Positions 43,074 to 53,059 are shown, counted from the stretch's first letter. The stretch is DNA of 64,000 nucleotides from Thiomicrospira pelophila DSM 1534 (GCF_000711195.1 NZ_JOMR01000001.1:1984001-2048000), one strand, 5' to 3'. Notes: generated from the letters alone by a model not told the origin. Translations and numbers: made by a program.

Positions 43074-43553
43074 TTAAACTTCACCACGCAAAATGGTATC
43101 AACATTCACTTGGGTGGGCGAAAACGCCTGTTTGAGAACATCAATCGCTTTTTCAGGCTGGGCATCACCACACATAAACACATCAAATGCGGCAAAATCA
43201 CGCTCTGGCCAACTGTGCACACTAATGTGTGACTCGGCTAACACCGCCACACCAGAAATGCCGCCATTTGGGGTAAAGTGATGCAAATGGATATGCAACA
43301 AAGTCGCCCCCGCCGCTTCAACGGCCGAGCGTAATGTGCTTTCCATTAGCTCCAACTCATCTAAACGTTTTGCGCCCCACAGGTCGATAATCAGATGGGT
43401 ACCTGCATATTCCTTACCGTCACGCACAATAAAATGATCTTGGGTTAAATCTTCCACAGCTTGATCATGGGTCGGCCAATCTGACTCAATCACGGTGGTT
43501 TTTTCAATGATCTCAAAATGCTCGTTACCGGTTTTTAGAATATTTTCAGGCAT
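43074..43553 (-). CDS. speD: S-adenosylmethionine decarboxylase proenzyme
   Basis: The 159-residue proenzyme supplies decarboxylated SAM to SpeE. The self-cleavage site is in AESHISVHSWPE near residue 92-103: the serine becomes the pyruvoyl cofactor. The conserved cysteine is in FMCGDA near 120. The core is of the short bacterial class with about 30 extra N-terminal residues. It precedes speE with no gap and has its own promoter. Confidence 0.95.
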   Translation of the reverse strand: MPENILKTGNEHFEIIEKTTVIESDWPTHDQAVEDLTQDHFIVRDGKEYAGTHLIIDLWGAKRLDELELMESTLRSAVEAAGATLLHIHLHHFTPNGGISGVAVLAESHISVHSWPERDFAAFDVFMCGDAQPEKAIDVLKQAFSPTQVNVDTILRGEV

Positions 43554-43598
43554 GTATGGCCCACCTTCCTGTGTTAAATTTAAAAAAAAAGAGAGGCG

Positions 43599-43626
43599 AT
43601 TATGCCCACAAAATTAAAAATTGCAA
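43599..43626 (-). promoter_or_regulatory. Promoter of speDE
   Basis: On the minus strand TTGCAA (43621-43626), a 16-base spacer and CATAAT (43599-43604). The start near 43592 precedes an AGGAAGGTGG ribosome binding region. It lies between the OsmC-like gene stop and speD. Confidence 0.6.
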
Positions 43627-43634
43627 GCGGCGAT

Positions 43635-44060
43635 TTAATCCACTTCAACAATTTCAAAACCATGCGTCATTTCGACAGAGGCTTCGAGCATTTTCGATAC
43701 CGAACAATACTTTTCAGACGATAAACTCACCGCACGTGCCACTTTCGCTTCCGCCAAACCTTTGCCTTCGACAATATATTGCACATGAATTTTGGTATAA
43801 ACTTTGGGTACGGTTTCAGCACGCTCGGCACTGACTTCAATGCGACAATCCCTTACATCTTGCTTACCTTTCTGCAACATCATAATGACATCCACCGCTG
43901 TGCAACCACCTAAACCTAACAACACCATCTCCATTGGGCGCGGTCCAAGGTTATGACCACCAATGGCGGGAGGGCCATCCATGACGACAGCATGACCGGA
44001 TTCGGTTTGCCCGACAAAACTCATATTATCCAACCATTTTACGCTTGCGACTTTATCCAT
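43635..44060 (-). CDS. OsmC/YhfA-family protein
   Basis: The 141-residue protein has the OsmC-like fold: GHNLGPRPMEMVLLGLGGCTAVDVIMML near 45 and KYCSVSKML near 113, each carrying one conserved cysteine. The subgroup resembles E. coli YhfA instead of the peroxidase OsmC/Ohr. Start placed at ATG 44060 with AGGAG nine bases upstream; the longer frame to 44090 would start inside the palindrome repeat. Role unknown, perhaps thiol-dependent. Confidence 0.85.
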   Translation of the reverse strand: MDKVASVKWLDNMSFVGQTESGHAVVMDGPPAIGGHNLGPRPMEMVLLGLGGCTAVDVIMMLQKGKQDVRDCRIEVSAERAETVPKVYTKIHVQYIVEGKGLAEAKVARAVSLSSEKYCSVSKMLEASVEMTHGFEIVEVD

Positions 44061-44085
44061 TATCAGCACTCCTTGTTCTAACCAA

Positions 44086-44134
44086 AACAACCAGGCCTGG
44101 TGCTTGAAAATTCAAACCACCAGGCCTGGTTGTT
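44086..44134 (-). terminator. Long hairpin built from two palindrome copies, after trpC
   Basis: AACAACCAGGCCTGGTG (44086-44102) is the exact reverse complement of 44118-44134. The intervening bases contain TTGAA and TTCAA, which extend the stem to about 22 pairs. The 12-mers are at 44090-44101 and 44119-44130. On the minus strand TTTTGG follows. It begins eight bases after the trpC stop and probably ends the trp transcript. Confidence 0.75.
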
Positions 44135-44141
44135 GTTCTAA

Positions 44142-44936
44142 TTATTTAAATAAGTTAGCTAAAGCTTCACCCGGATCATGCGCGCGCATGAAGGCTTCGC
44201 CGATCAAAAAGCTATTCACCTTATGATCGCGCATTAACTGCACATCCTGTGGTGTGAAAATACCACTTTCGGTAACGACAATCCGATCTTGTGGGATGAC
44301 ATCCAATAAATCCAACGTGGTCTGCAAGCTGACTTCGAAGTTATGTAAATCGCGGTTATTAATTCCAATCATCGGCAAATCAATTTTAAGTGCACGCTCC
44401 AGTTCTTCAGCATCATGTACTTCAATTAATACATCCATACCCAAACTCTGCGCCAGCTCAGCGAGCTCGGCCATTTTTTCGTTATCCAGGGCGGCGACGA
44501 TTAGCAAAACACAATCCGCCCCCATCGCACGAGCTTCGTAAACCTGATAAGGCTCCACCATAAAATCTTTGCGTATCACTGGTAAGGACACCGCGGCACG
44601 CGCTTGCTCTAAATACTCACGCGAACCCTGAAAAAAATCGACATCAGTCAAAATTGATAAACAAGCGGCACCGTGCTTTTCATAACTTTTAGCAATCGTC
44701 ACCGGGTCAAATGGGTCACGCAATAAACCTTTACTGGGTGATGCCTTTTTAATTTCGGCAATGACCGCAGGTTGTCCTGTTGCCAGCTTAGCTTGCATTG
44801 CCTTAACAAAACCACGCGGTGCATCGGCTTGTACGGCAAGGTCTTTCATTTGATCTAAACTGACGCTTGGCCATTGTGCGCTGATTTCAGCAAATTTACG
44901 TTCAATAATCTTGTTTAAAATGGTCGGTCTGCTCAT
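44142..44936 (-). CDS. trpC: Indole-3-glycerol phosphate synthase
   Basis: The 264-residue TIM barrel closes the indole ring in tryptophan synthesis. [15 protein letters not shown] near 58 contains the catalytic lysine, [21 protein letters not shown] near 125 follows the RKD motif, and [15 protein letters not shown] near 190 binds phosphate. It is monofunctional, without the TrpF domain of the enteric enzyme. TAATG overlap with trpD. Confidence 0.98.
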   Translation of the reverse strand: MSRPTILNKIIERKFAEISAQWPSVSLDQMKDLAVQADAPRGFVKAMQAKLATGQPAVIAEIKKASPSKGLLRDPFDPVTIAKSYEKHGAACLSILTDVDFFQGSREYLEQARAAVSLPVIRKDFMVEPYQVYEARAMGADCVLLIVAALDNEKMAELAELAQSLGMDVLIEVHDAEELERALKIDLPMIGINNRDLHNFEVSLQTTLDLLDVIPQDRIVVTESGIFTPQDVQLMRDHKVNSFLIGEAFMRAHDPGEALANLFK

Positions 44937-45955
44937 TAAATGGCCTGTGTAAATTGTATAAATTGATCAAGTTTTTGCTGTGCCAGGCCTTGTGCAATCG
45001 CGCCACGAGCAAGCAATACACCTTCAGCAAAACTGTTTGAAATGCCGGCTACATACAAGGCCGCCCCCGCATTTAAACAAATAATATCTTTCGCCGCGCC
45101 GTCTGAATTGTTAAACGCCGCCCGAATAATATTCAAACTTTGTTGCGCCGAGTCTACCGCCAGGCCTTCTAAACTGACATGATCCATGTCATATTCTTGA
45201 GGATCAATCGTCCACTCCCGAATCTGGCCGTTTTTAAGCTCAGCCACATGCGTTGGACAAGTCACTGAAATCTCATCCAAGCCATCTTCCGCATGCACTA
45301 CCATGACGTGCTCCGAGCCCAACTGCTTTAACACTTCGGCAAATGGCACTAACAAATCGCGATCATACACACCCAAGACTTGATAAGGCGCTTGCGCTGG
45401 ATTGGTAAGCGGACCTAGCACGTTAAAAATCGTACGCACACCCAATTCTTTACGTGCGGCTACCACATGCTTCATTGCGCCATGATGTGCTGGCGCAAAC
45501 ATAAAGCCTACCCCAACCTGTTCGACGCAAGCCGCCACCTGATTCACACTTAAGTTTAAATTTACACCAGCTGCTTCTAACACATCGGCACTACCGGACT
45601 TGCTTGATACCGAACGGTTGCCGTGTTTTGCTACGCGCGCACCCGCGGCAGAAGCGACAAATGCGGTCGCCGTGGAAACATTAAAAATGTTCGCGCCATC
45701 GCCGCCGGTGCCGCAGGTATCAACCAAATGACTACGGTCATCTAACTCCACACGAGTCGATAAATTTCGCATTACTTGGGCGGCGGCGGCTATCTCTTCA
45801 ATGGTTTCGCCCTTCATGCGCAACGCCATCAACAAGCCACCAATTTGCGCATCGGTCGCCTCGCCGGACATCAAGGTTTGCATCACCGACTGCATTTCGG
45901 AACCATTCAAGTTTTCACGTTTTAATAACCGAGTTAGAGCTTCCGAAAGTGTCAT
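44936..45955 (-). CDS. trpD: Anthranilate phosphoribosyltransferase
   Basis: The 339-residue enzyme transfers phosphoribose from PRPP to anthranilate. [24 protein letters not shown] near 79 binds PRPP and [21 protein letters not shown] near 107 the substrates. Not fused to trpG. ATGA overlap with trpG. Confidence 0.98.
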   Translation of the reverse strand: MTLSEALTRLLKRENLNGSEMQSVMQTLMSGEATDAQIGGLLMALRMKGETIEEIAAAAQVMRNLSTRVELDDRSHLVDTCGTGGDGANIFNVSTATAFVASAAGARVAKHGNRSVSSKSGSADVLEAAGVNLNLSVNQVAACVEQVGVGFMFAPAHHGAMKHVVAARKELGVRTIFNVLGPLTNPAQAPYQVLGVYDRDLLVPFAEVLKQLGSEHVMVVHAEDGLDEISVTCPTHVAELKNGQIREWTIDPQEYDMDHVSLEGLAVDSAQQSLNIIRAAFNNSDGAAKDIICLNAGAALYVAGISNSFAEGVLLARGAIAQGLAQQKLDQFIQFTQAI

Positions 45956-46545
45956 AGCTCACCCCGTGCTTGATTTAAAAAATTCTGTAACATTTGATGT
46001 CCTTGCTCAGTCAAAATCGATTCTGGGTGGAATTGTACGCCTTCAATCATTAATGATTTATGACGCACCCCCATAATTTCATCCATTTCGCCTTGCTCAT
46101 CTTGCGTCCAAGCGGTCACCTCTAAACAATCCGGCAAACTTGCCTGCTCAATCACCAACGAATGATAGCGCGTGGTTTCAACTGGGTTGGGCAAGTCGCT
46201 AAATACGCCAGCATTGTGATGATAAACCGGTGAGGTTTTACCATGCATCACCTGTTTAGCACGAATAATCTGGCCGCCAAACGCCTGGCCAATCGCTTGA
46301 TGACCTAAACACACACCTAAAATCGGCACTTTGCCTGCGAAATGCTTAATCGCCGCCACCGAGATACCCGCTTCATTGGGCGTACAAGGGCCGGGAGAAA
46401 TCACTAAGTAATCTGGCTTTAGGGTTTCAACCTGTTCAATCGAAATTTGATCATTACGATGCACCAACACCTCTTGACCCAACTCACCAAAGTATTGCAC
46501 CAGGTTATAGGTAAACGAATCGTAGTTATCAATCATCAGCAACAT
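45952..46545 (-). CDS. trpG: Anthranilate synthase glutamine amidotransferase component
   Basis: The 197-residue class I amidotransferase has the nucleophile in [15 protein letters not shown] near 77-91 and the triad His-Glu in [15 protein letters not shown] near 168. It delivers ammonia to TrpE. In many gammaproteobacteria the same subunit also serves folate synthesis. Confidence 0.97.
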   Translation of the reverse strand: MLLMIDNYDSFTYNLVQYFGELGQEVLVHRNDQISIEQVETLKPDYLVISPGPCTPNEAGISVAAIKHFAGKVPILGVCLGHQAIGQAFGGQIIRAKQVMHGKTSPVYHHNAGVFSDLPNPVETTRYHSLVIEQASLPDCLEVTAWTQDEQGEMDEIMGVRHKSLMIEGVQFHPESILTEQGHQMLQNFLNQARGEL

Positions 46546-46562
46546 AAAACTTCTACCTATAG

Positions 46563-48077
46563 TTATCGGTGTGAAGAGGAAGGATTGTCAGTGCGTAAAC
46601 CTTGACTGACAAATTCAGCGGCACGAAACACGGCACGGCCCTTGTTCATGGTTTCGTCCCACTCACTTTGCGGCACCGAATCGGCGACAATGCCCGCACC
46701 GGCCTGCACATACAAACGGTCATTCTTAACTACCGCCGTACGAATCGCGATCGCCGTATCCATATTGCCATGCCAGCCTAAATAACCGACTGCACCAGCA
46801 TATACCCCACGTTTGACCGGCTCAAGTTCATCAATAATTTGCATTGCACGAATTTTAGGAGCCCCCGACACCGTACCCGCTGGGAATGTGGCGCGCAAAA
46901 CTTCAAGCGGTGACAAGCCAGGCTTCAACGTGCCATCCACATTCGACACAATATGCATCACATGCGAATAACGCTCGACAATCATTTTCTCAGTGAGCTT
47001 GACGCTACCGACTTCGGCAATGCGGCCAACATCATTACGCCCTAAATCAATCAACATCAAATGTTCGGCGACTTCTTTCGGATCATTTAATAAATCTTGT
47101 TCAAGTGCACGATCCTTCTCGACATCTGTACCACGCCGACGTGTACCGGCTATTGGGCGTACTGTGACTAAATCGTCTTCCAAGCGCACCAAAATTTCCG
47201 GTGAAGAACCCACAATTTGAAAATCGTCGAGATTTAAATAGAACATATAAGGTGATGGATTTAAATAACGCAAAGCCCGATACAAGTCCAACGACGACTG
47301 TTTAAACTCAATCGACATCTGTTGAGACAACACCACCTGCATGGCATCACCCGATAAGATGTATTCTTTTACCTTATCCACCGCGTCTTTGAACGCCTGC
47401 TCACCAAAACTAGATTTGAAATCGGCTTCATCCACTTGGCTATCCGCCGCAAAACTATCCGGTTTTTCAAATGACTGACCTAACTGCTGCTCCAGCTCAT
47501 CAATGCGCATCTGTGCTTGTTTAAACGCGTTAGGTTTGGACAAGTCGGCCTGAATAATCACATGCACTTGGCCACTCAAATTATCAAACACCACCAATTC
47601 ACGCGATACCATTAACAAAATGTCAGGCGTGCCAATTTCATCGCGCGCTGGTTGGCTTTGAGCTAAACGAGGCTCGACATAACGTACCGTGTCATAACCA
47701 AAGTAGCCCACTAAACCACCGCAAAACTTGGGTAGTTCCGCACTGTCTAGCACTTTAAACTGGGCTTGATAAGCTTCTAACCAAGCCAAAGGATCTGCCG
47801 CCACTTGATGTTCAACCACTTCACCTGCGCGCAACACTCGCACTTGTTGACCGTCCACCCGAATATGCGTATCCGAAGGCAAACCAATAATCGAATAACG
47901 CCCCCATTTATCCCCGCCCTGCACCGATTCAAATAAATAAGAATATGGGGCATTTGCCAATTTATAGTAAACCGACAAAGGTGTTTCAAAATCCGCCAAC
48001 AAGGTGCGCATCACCGGCGCATGGCTATAGCCCTGTTTGGCGAGATCATCAAAATGGGATTGGGTTTGTGCGCTCAT
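46563..48077 (-). CDS. trpE: Anthranilate synthase component I
   Basis: The 504-residue chorismate-using enzyme has the N-terminal regulatory site for tryptophan ([20 protein letters not shown] near 47) and the catalytic C-terminal part ([27 protein letters not shown] near 290; [22 protein letters not shown] near 396). It follows gph by five bases; no tryptophan leader peptide or attenuator fits in this gap, so regulation must act at the rpe promoter or on the enzyme. Confidence 0.98.
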   Translation of the reverse strand: MSAQTQSHFDDLAKQGYSHAPVMRTLLADFETPLSVYYKLANAPYSYLFESVQGGDKWGRYSIIGLPSDTHIRVDGQQVRVLRAGEVVEHQVAADPLAWLEAYQAQFKVLDSAELPKFCGGLVGYFGYDTVRYVEPRLAQSQPARDEIGTPDILLMVSRELVVFDNLSGQVHVIIQADLSKPNAFKQAQMRIDELEQQLGQSFEKPDSFAADSQVDEADFKSSFGEQAFKDAVDKVKEYILSGDAMQVVLSQQMSIEFKQSSLDLYRALRYLNPSPYMFYLNLDDFQIVGSSPEILVRLEDDLVTVRPIAGTRRRGTDVEKDRALEQDLLNDPKEVAEHLMLIDLGRNDVGRIAEVGSVKLTEKMIVERYSHVMHIVSNVDGTLKPGLSPLEVLRATFPAGTVSGAPKIRAMQIIDELEPVKRGVYAGAVGYLGWHGNMDTAIAIRTAVVKNDRLYVQAGAGIVADSVPQSEWDETMNKGRAVFRAAEFVSQGLRTDNPSSSHR

Positions 48078-48082
48078 ACCGA

Positions 48083-48763
48083 TTATTTCGCCTCTAAGTA
48101 ATTCGCTAATTCGACCATCGAATCCATCACCACATCCGGCTCGTAATCGCGAATGTCTTCACCGTGGTTATAACCGTATGTCATACAAAAAATGTGAAAG
48201 CCCGCTGCACGCGCCGCTTTTACATCACTTTTAGAATCGCCCAACATCAACGCGTTTTCGGGAGAAACATTCATCAACTTGGCCGCATGCAACAATGGCA
48301 TGGGATGAGGCTTCTTCTGTTCGCAAGTATCACCACTCACGATAAACTCAAAGTAGTCAAACAAGCCCTTATCTTTTAACAACGGGATCGTAAAGGCCTC
48401 GGCTTTATTCGTCACACAACTTAAACGGTAACCGTTCGCCAGCATCCACTCAATACCTTGTTTCACACCATCATAAACACAACTGCGTTTTGAGGTATTG
48501 TCTTTATATAACGCCAAGAAAATCGGATAGGCCTTTTCAAACAAGGCCTCATCCGGCTCACCATCGACCGCATTGATTAAGGCGCGACGTACTAAACGTT
48601 CCACACCATTCCCGACCCAGTCACGCACCGCATTTTCACCACGCACCGGCATATCGAGCTGCTTCATCATTTCGTCAACGCAATAAGCCAAGTCCGGCAC
48701 GCTATCAATTAACGTACCGTCCAAATCCAATAGAACAAATCCCGGCTTTATTTTCTGTGTCAT
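48083..48763 (-). CDS. gph: Phosphoglycolate phosphatase
   Basis: The 226-residue HAD hydrolase has [17 protein letters not shown] with both catalytic aspartates near 13, a helical cap, VTNKAEAFT near 118 and [16 protein letters not shown] near 172. Family members remove 2-phosphoglycolate. In an autotroph this would clear the Rubisco oxygenation product, but that role is an inference. It follows rpe after 103 bp that hold no recognisable gene. Confidence 0.92.
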   Translation of the reverse strand: MTQKIKPGFVLLDLDGTLIDSVPDLAYCVDEMMKQLDMPVRGENAVRDWVGNGVERLVRRALINAVDGEPDEALFEKAYPIFLALYKDNTSKRSCVYDGVKQGIEWMLANGYRLSCVTNKAEAFTIPLLKDKGLFDYFEFIVSGDTCEQKKPHPMPLLHAAKLMNVSPENALMLGDSKSDVKAARAAGFHIFCMTYGYNHGEDIRDYEPDVVMDSMVELANYLEAK

Positions 48764-48866
48764 TTAAACTCTCTTGTTATTACCCAAAGCCACGCAAGCA
48801 CGAAGAAAACATTTAATTAAATGCCTCTCAAAAACCTTCGCGCTTCTGGGGCTCAGTGGTTTGCTA

Positions 48867-49571
48867 TTAAGCCTTAGCCAATTCTTCACGCATTTGCTTA
48901 ATAATGCTGTCGTAACGGTTGGCGTCACTCGCGTTTTCTTTACCGAAAATACCGGAACCTGATACAAACGTATCACAACCTGCGGCCGCGACTTCAGCGA
49001 TGTTTTCAGCTTTTACGCCACCGTCAATTTCTAAACGGATCTCTTGACCACTCGCATCAATTAACTTGCGAGCTTCACGCAACTTGTCTAATGCACGCGG
49101 AATAAACGCTTGACCACCAAAACCAGGGTTAACCGACATAATCAAAATCATGTCAATCTTATCCATCACATGATCCAAATAACTTAAAGGCGTACCCGGG
49201 TTAAACACCAGGCCTGCTTTACAACCTTCTGCTTTGATTAATTGCAATGTACGGTCGATATGCTCAGACGCTTCTGGGTGGAAGGTAATAATGTCTGCGC
49301 CCGCGCTGGCGAAATCGCCAATCAAACGATCGACCGGCTTCACCATTAAATGCACATCAATCGGGGCTTTAATATCTTCGCGCACCATAAACTTCTTTAA
49401 CGATTCACACACCAACGGGCCAATCGTTAAGTTCGGCACATAGTGGTTATCCATTACATCAAAGTGCACCACGTCCGCACCCGCAGCCAATACATCTTTT
49501 ACATCTTTGCCCAACTGTGCAAAATCCGCTGATAAAATAGACGGTGCGATCCAATTTGCTTGCTTAGCCAT
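48867..49571 (-). CDS. rpe: Ribulose-phosphate 3-epimerase
   Basis: The 234-residue TIM barrel interconverts ribulose-5-P and xylulose-5-[33 protein letters not shown] near 34 with the metal-binding His-Asp, [31 protein letters not shown] near 145 and [12 protein letters not shown] near 180 are all family motifs. First gene of the apparent rpe-gph-trpEGDC operon. Confidence 0.98.
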   Translation of the reverse strand: MAKQANWIAPSILSADFAQLGKDVKDVLAAGADVVHFDVMDNHYVPNLTIGPLVCESLKKFMVREDIKAPIDVHLMVKPVDRLIGDFASAGADIITFHPEASEHIDRTLQLIKAEGCKAGLVFNPGTPLSYLDHVMDKIDMILIMSVNPGFGGQAFIPRALDKLREARKLIDASGQEIRLEIDGGVKAENIAEVAAAGCDTFVSGSGIFGKENASDANRYDSIIKQMREELAKA

Positions 49572-49698
49572 AACATTTCCTCATCTTTAATAAAATTGAA
49601 TTCGAAGCATTTTACCAGCATCCGAATAAATTTCACCTCAAGCTTTGCCAAAAACAATATAATGCGGCCAAAAGCCCCATAAACTTAAGAGGTTCAAA

Positions 49699-50181
49699 AT
49701 GGAAATTCAACACACACGTACCACCAGCATTATCCGCCGTGGTATCGGTATTTTTGAAATCATCGGCCTAACGATCATCGCCCTCGCCACCATTTTTGCG
49801 GGTTACACCGAAGTGAAGTTCATGATCACCCAAGGCCAGGTAACACTTGGCGACTTGCTCTTATTATTTCTTTACTTAGAAGTCTTAGCCATGGTAGCTA
49901 TTTACCTCGACTCGGGTAAATTACCGATCCGCTTACCTTTATATATTGCGATTATTGCGATGGCGCGTTACTTAATTCTAGAAATGAAAGATCTCACCGA
50001 ATATGAAATGCTCGCTGTGGGCTTAACCATTGTACTGGTTGCGGCCTCTATCTTAGTATTGCGTTTTGGCTCGCTCAAATTCCCATCCGAAGACCGCGTC
50101 GGCCCAAGATGGGCCGCCATGCCTAAAAAGATCGAAAATAAAACCAAAAAGATTGAAGATGAATCGGAGAACTTGTCATGA
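49699..50181 (+). CDS. PsiE-family membrane protein
   Basis: The 160-residue protein has four hydrophobic segments (about residues 20-40, 51-70, 78-94 and 104-122) and matches the phosphate-starvation-inducible PsiE family: LGDLLLLFLYLEVLAMVAIYL and LPIRLPLYIAIIAMARYLIL. The C-terminal tail is charged and cytosolic. Function is unknown. It starts behind AAGAGG and overlaps purC by ATGA. A TATAAT at 49658-49663 may be its -10, without a convincing -35. The 127-bp region is shared with divergent rpe. Confidence 0.85.
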   Translation: MEIQHTRTTSIIRRGIGIFEIIGLTIIALATIFAGYTEVKFMITQGQVTLGDLLLLFLYLEVLAMVAIYLDSGKLPIRLPLYIAIIAMARYLILEMKDLTEYEMLAVGLTIVLVAASILVLRFGSLKFPSEDRVGPRWAAMPKKIENKTKKIEDESENLS

Positions 50182-51062
50182 ATGCGTTGTATGAATCCAA
50201 CCTGACCAGTTTAAAACTGCTTAACCGTGGGAAAGTGCGCGATATTTACGACCTAGACACTGAGCATCTACTCATTGTCACCACTGACCGCGTCTCCGCG
50301 TTTGATGTGATTTTACCCACACCCATTCCGGGCAAAGGACGCATTCTGAGCGAAACCGCCCAGTTTTGGTTCAAACGCACCCAAAACATTCTCCCCAACC
50401 ATATCGCCAACGACTTAATGCTGGCCGATTACCTAACACCCGACGAACTCCAACAGCTCGATGGGCGCGGGGTGATTGTGCGCAAATTCAAACCCCTGCC
50501 GGTCGAAGCGATCGTGCGCGGCTATTTAGTCGGTTCCGGCTGGCAAGAATACAAACAACACCAAAGTGTGTGCGGCATCGCCTTACCACCAGGCCTGGTG
50601 CAAGCCCAACAACTACCTGAGCCCATCTTTACGCCATCAAGCAAAGCCGAAGTGGGCGATCACGACGTTAACATTAGCTTCGACGAGATGAGTCAACTGA
50701 TTGGCGAAACCAAAGCCAACCAAGTGCGCGACTTTAGTTTACAACTTTATAAACAAGCCGCTGAGTTTGCGCTTGAGCGTGGCATTATTATTGCCGACAC
50801 CAAATTTGAATTTGGCGAAGATCATAATGGAAACATTTATTTAATCGACGAAGCCCTCACGCCTGACAGCTCACGTTTCTGGCCGGCTTCTAGTTACTCG
50901 CCAGGCCAAAATCCGCCTAGTTTCGACAAACAATATATTCGGGATTATCTAGAAACCCTAGATTGGAATAAAACCGCCCCCGGCCCAGAACTGCCCACTG
51001 AAGTGGTGAATAAAACCCTCGAAAAATACCAAGAAGCCAAAGCGCGCTTAACTGAAAATTAA
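50178..51062 (+). CDS. purC: Phosphoribosylaminoimidazole-succinocarboxamide synthase (long form)
   Basis: The 294-residue enzyme joins aspartate to CAIR in purine synthesis. GKVRDIYDL near 14, TDRVSAFDVILPTPIPGKG near 37, RGYLVGSGWQEY near 114 and PEPIFTPSSKAEVGDHD near 147 are SAICAR synthetase motifs; length matches the yeast-like form instead of the 240-residue enteric form. GGAG precedes the ATG. The palindrome at 50588 encodes PPGLV at a site where relatives have a similar PxGL. Confidence 0.97.
   Translation: MNALYESNLTSLKLLNRGKVRDIYDLDTEHLLIVTTDRVSAFDVILPTPIPGKGRILSETAQFWFKRTQNILPNHIANDLMLADYLTPDELQQLDGRGVIVRKFKPLPVEAIVRGYLVGSGWQEYKQHQSVCGIALPPGLVQAQQLPEPIFTPSSKAEVGDHDVNISFDEMSQLIGETKANQVRDFSLQLYKQAAEFALERGIIIADTKFEFGEDHNGNIYLIDEALTPDSSRFWPASSYSPGQNPPSFDKQYIRDYLETLDWNKTAPGPELPTEVVNKTLEKYQEAKARLTEN
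50588..50599. repeat. Palindrome ACCAGGCCTGGT in purC
   Basis: Exact copy (CACCAGGCCTGGTG over 14 bp), read as PPGLV. Confidence 0.95.
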
Positions 51063-51081
51063 CAAACCCAACTAGCAAGTT

Positions 51082-51735
51082 ATGTCTAATACAACCAGGC
51101 CTGGTGGTTATTTTATTACCGGCACCGACACCGAAATTGGCAAAAGCCACATCGCCTGCTGTATAGCGATGGGACTGATTCAGCAAGGTCACACGGTCGC
51201 GCCCCGCAAACCGATTGCCTCCGGTTGTATTAAACAACCGGACGGCTCATTGCTCAGTGTAGACGCCTACCGCCTTCAACAAGCCAGCCAAACCCATGAT
51301 TCGCTACAAACCATTTGCCCTTATCAATTTGAAGCCCCTATTTCACCGGCCCGCGCGATTCGCCAAGCCAATCAAACGATTGGTCTAGAAGATCTAAAAC
51401 AAACCTGCCAAGCCCCCGCTTCTCAGTTTTTATTGGTCGAAGGCGCAGGCGGGTTTTTATCGCCCTTGTGTGATAACGCCTTAAATGCGGATTTAGCCGC
51501 GCAACTCCAACTTCCCATCATCTTAGTAGTCGGCAATCGACTAGGCTGCATTAACCATGCCCTTTTAACGGTCGAGGCGATTCAACAACGCGGCCTCAAA
51601 CTCGCCGCGATCCTGCTCAACGATATTCAAGCCGACAGCGACCTAGATAACCTAACCGACTTAAAAAACCTCCTACCAAATCAACATATTATCCACCAAC
51701 CCCATCAAGCTAAACCCACCGCTATTTTGCTTTAA
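51082..51735 (+). CDS. bioD: Dethiobiotin synthetase
   Basis: The 217-residue ATP-dependent carboxylase forms the ureido ring of dethiobiotin. The P-loop GTDTEIGKS is near residue 14 (Ser replaces the usual Thr), KPIASGC near 40 binds diaminopelargonate, and VEGAGGFLSPL near 118 is the family motif. It follows purC by 19 bp. The palindrome lies near the start of the coding sequence, giving TRPGGY just before the first strand. Confidence 0.95.
   Translation: MSNTTRPGGYFITGTDTEIGKSHIACCIAMGLIQQGHTVAPRKPIASGCIKQPDGSLLSVDAYRLQQASQTHDSLQTICPYQFEAPISPARAIRQANQTIGLEDLKQTCQAPASQFLLVEGAGGFLSPLCDNALNADLAAQLQLPIILVVGNRLGCINHALLTVEAIQQRGLKLAAILLNDIQADSDLDNLTDLKNLLPNQHIIHQPHQAKPTAILL
51094..51105. repeat. 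Palindrome ACCAGGCCTGGT at the start of bioD
   Basis: Exact copy 12 bases into the gene, read in a third frame as TRPGG. Being at the start of translation, a hairpin here could affect initiation. Confidence 0.95.
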
Positions 51736-51771
51736 AAAACATCACATGCGTTTAAGGCCCGTCCAAAGCCG

Positions 51772-51802
51772 ATGTTGTAAAAAAACAACAACATTGGTTT
51801 TT
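51772..51802 (+). terminator. Possible terminator after bioD
   Basis: ATGTTGT (51772-51778) and ACAACAT (51788-51794) pair, and TGGTTTTT follows. The stem is AT-rich and weak. It lies about 37 bp after the bioD stop, ahead of the porin gene. The 191-bp region to the porin holds no gene. Confidence 0.4.
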
Positions 51803-51926
51803 GTGGTTTTTAAATCACACATAGTTGCACGCTCTAAAATTTATACAGTAGAGTAGCTTCCAAGTTCGCTCTAAAGCGGACAGTTTTAAAACTAAAACTC
51901 AATAACTAACTAATTAGGAAGACAGC

Positions 51927-52907
51927 ATGAAAAAGAATATTCTAGCTATCGCTATCGCATCTGCCGTTGCAGCCCCTGTTGCTATGGCTGAAGCTCCAAC
52001 CGTATACGGTCAAGCTAACGTTGGCATCGATATCGCATCTGTAGATGGTGGCACAAGCGGCCAAAACATGGATAGCCGTAACTCACGTGTTGGTGTTAAA
52101 GGCTCTGAAGACCTAGGTAACGGTCTAAAAGCCGTTTATAAGTTTGAATTTACTGTTGACCCAACTGTAAGTGGTAGCAACATGGCTTCACGTAATTCGT
52201 ATGTTGGTGTTGCAGGTGGTTTCGGTACGGTTGTTATGGGTCGCCATGACACGCCTTTACGTATGATCCAACCTTCTGATGCATTCGCTAATGCTGCTTA
52301 CACTGGTAACAACCGCTCAACTTTCAACGGTGGTTTTGAAGGTGAAGATCGTCTAGACGAAGTTCTTGCTTATATGTCTCCAGATTTTGGTGGCATTAAA
52401 TTTGCAGTTGCAGCATCTGGTCAAGATAACCTTGCTAGTGCTGGTGATGATCAAGCCTTAACAAACGGCACATCAATGAACGTGACTTACGGATCTAAGA
52501 AGTCTGGCATCTTTGCTGCAGCTGGTCAAACGACAGCCTTGGGTGGTGATTATGCAGTAACTCGTGCAACTGTTCAGTACAATGAAGCAGGTCTTTTAGC
52601 CTCTTTCATGTATAACGCAGAAAAAGACGTTGGTAACTCTATGACTTTAGGTGCGGCATATAAAATGGGTGCATTACAGCCTAAAGCTAAAATTGCCATG
52701 ATTACCTATGATGTAGCAGATGCAAACGGCGACGATTCTGCAATGAACATCGGTGTTGGTGTTAACTATGCACTTGGTAAGAAAACTACCTTAGCAGCAG
52801 AATACGCGATGCTTGCAGAAGGTGCGCGCTCTGGTAAAAATGCCGACACAGCTATTGGTAACGCGGCTACAACAGCAATTACTGTTGCTCTAAGCCACAA
52901 GTTCTAA
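51927..52907 (+). CDS. Gram-negative outer-membrane porin
   Basis: The 326-residue protein has a signal peptide (MKKNILAIAIASAVAAPVAMA, cleaved before EAPTVYGQ) and the general porin pattern: N-terminal VYGQANVGID, SRVGVKGSEDLGNGLKAVYKFEF near 43, NSYVGVAGGFGTVVMGRHDTPL near 84 and the outer-membrane insertion end SHKF with terminal Phe. It probably forms a trimeric 16-strand channel. GGAAG precedes the ATG, and a strong terminator follows, so it is transcribed alone. Confidence 0.93.
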   Translation: MKKNILAIAIASAVAAPVAMAEAPTVYGQANVGIDIASVDGGTSGQNMDSRNSRVGVKGSEDLGNGLKAVYKFEFTVDPTVSGSNMASRNSYVGVAGGFGTVVMGRHDTPLRMIQPSDAFANAAYTGNNRSTFNGGFEGEDRLDEVLAYMSPDFGGIKFAVAASGQDNLASAGDDQALTNGTSMNVTYGSKKSGIFAAAGQTTALGGDYAVTRATVQYNEAGLLASFMYNAEKDVGNSMTLGAAYKMGALQPKAKIAMITYDVADANGDDSAMNIGVGVNYALGKKTTLAAEYAMLAEGARSGKNADTAIGNAATTAITVALSHKF

Positions 52908-52942
52908 TCTAACGCTGTCCTAGACAGTTAAGATTAAAACCT

Positions 52943-52974
52943 AAAACCCCGCCGTCAAACGCGGGGTTTTTTTA
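52943..52974 (+). terminator. Terminator of the porin gene
   Basis: AAAACCCCGC and GCGGGGTTTT form a perfect 10-bp stem with an 8-base loop and continue into TTT. It starts 36 bases after the porin stop; a second small inverted repeat, CTGTC/GACAG, lies between. Confidence 0.95.
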
Positions 52975-53043
52975 TGCCTAAATTCATTAATTTTTTGATA
53001 AAAATTCTTCGCTTCACTCAGAATAACAAGTGACTTTTACAAC

Positions 53044-53059
53044 CCACCAGGCATGGTGG
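53044..53059. repeat. Degenerate palindrome copy between porin and dnaJ-like gene
   Basis: CCACCAGGCATGGTGG differs from the repeat by one base. The change converts a loop-free palindrome into CCACCA/TGGTGG with a GGCA tetraloop, so the hairpin is kept. It lies between convergent genes. Confidence 0.8.

Noticed and set aside
44086-44134. Interpretation of the palindromes as a CRISPR array or insertion-sequence ends
   Set aside because: Spacing between copies is irregular, there is no run of more than two close copies, no cas or transposase gene is present, and copies inside genes cause no reading-frame disruption.
48764-48976. Short frames of 62-70 codons between gph and rpe
   Set aside because: They overlap the 3' end of rpe or its antisense, lack ribosome binding sites and show no recognisable protein.
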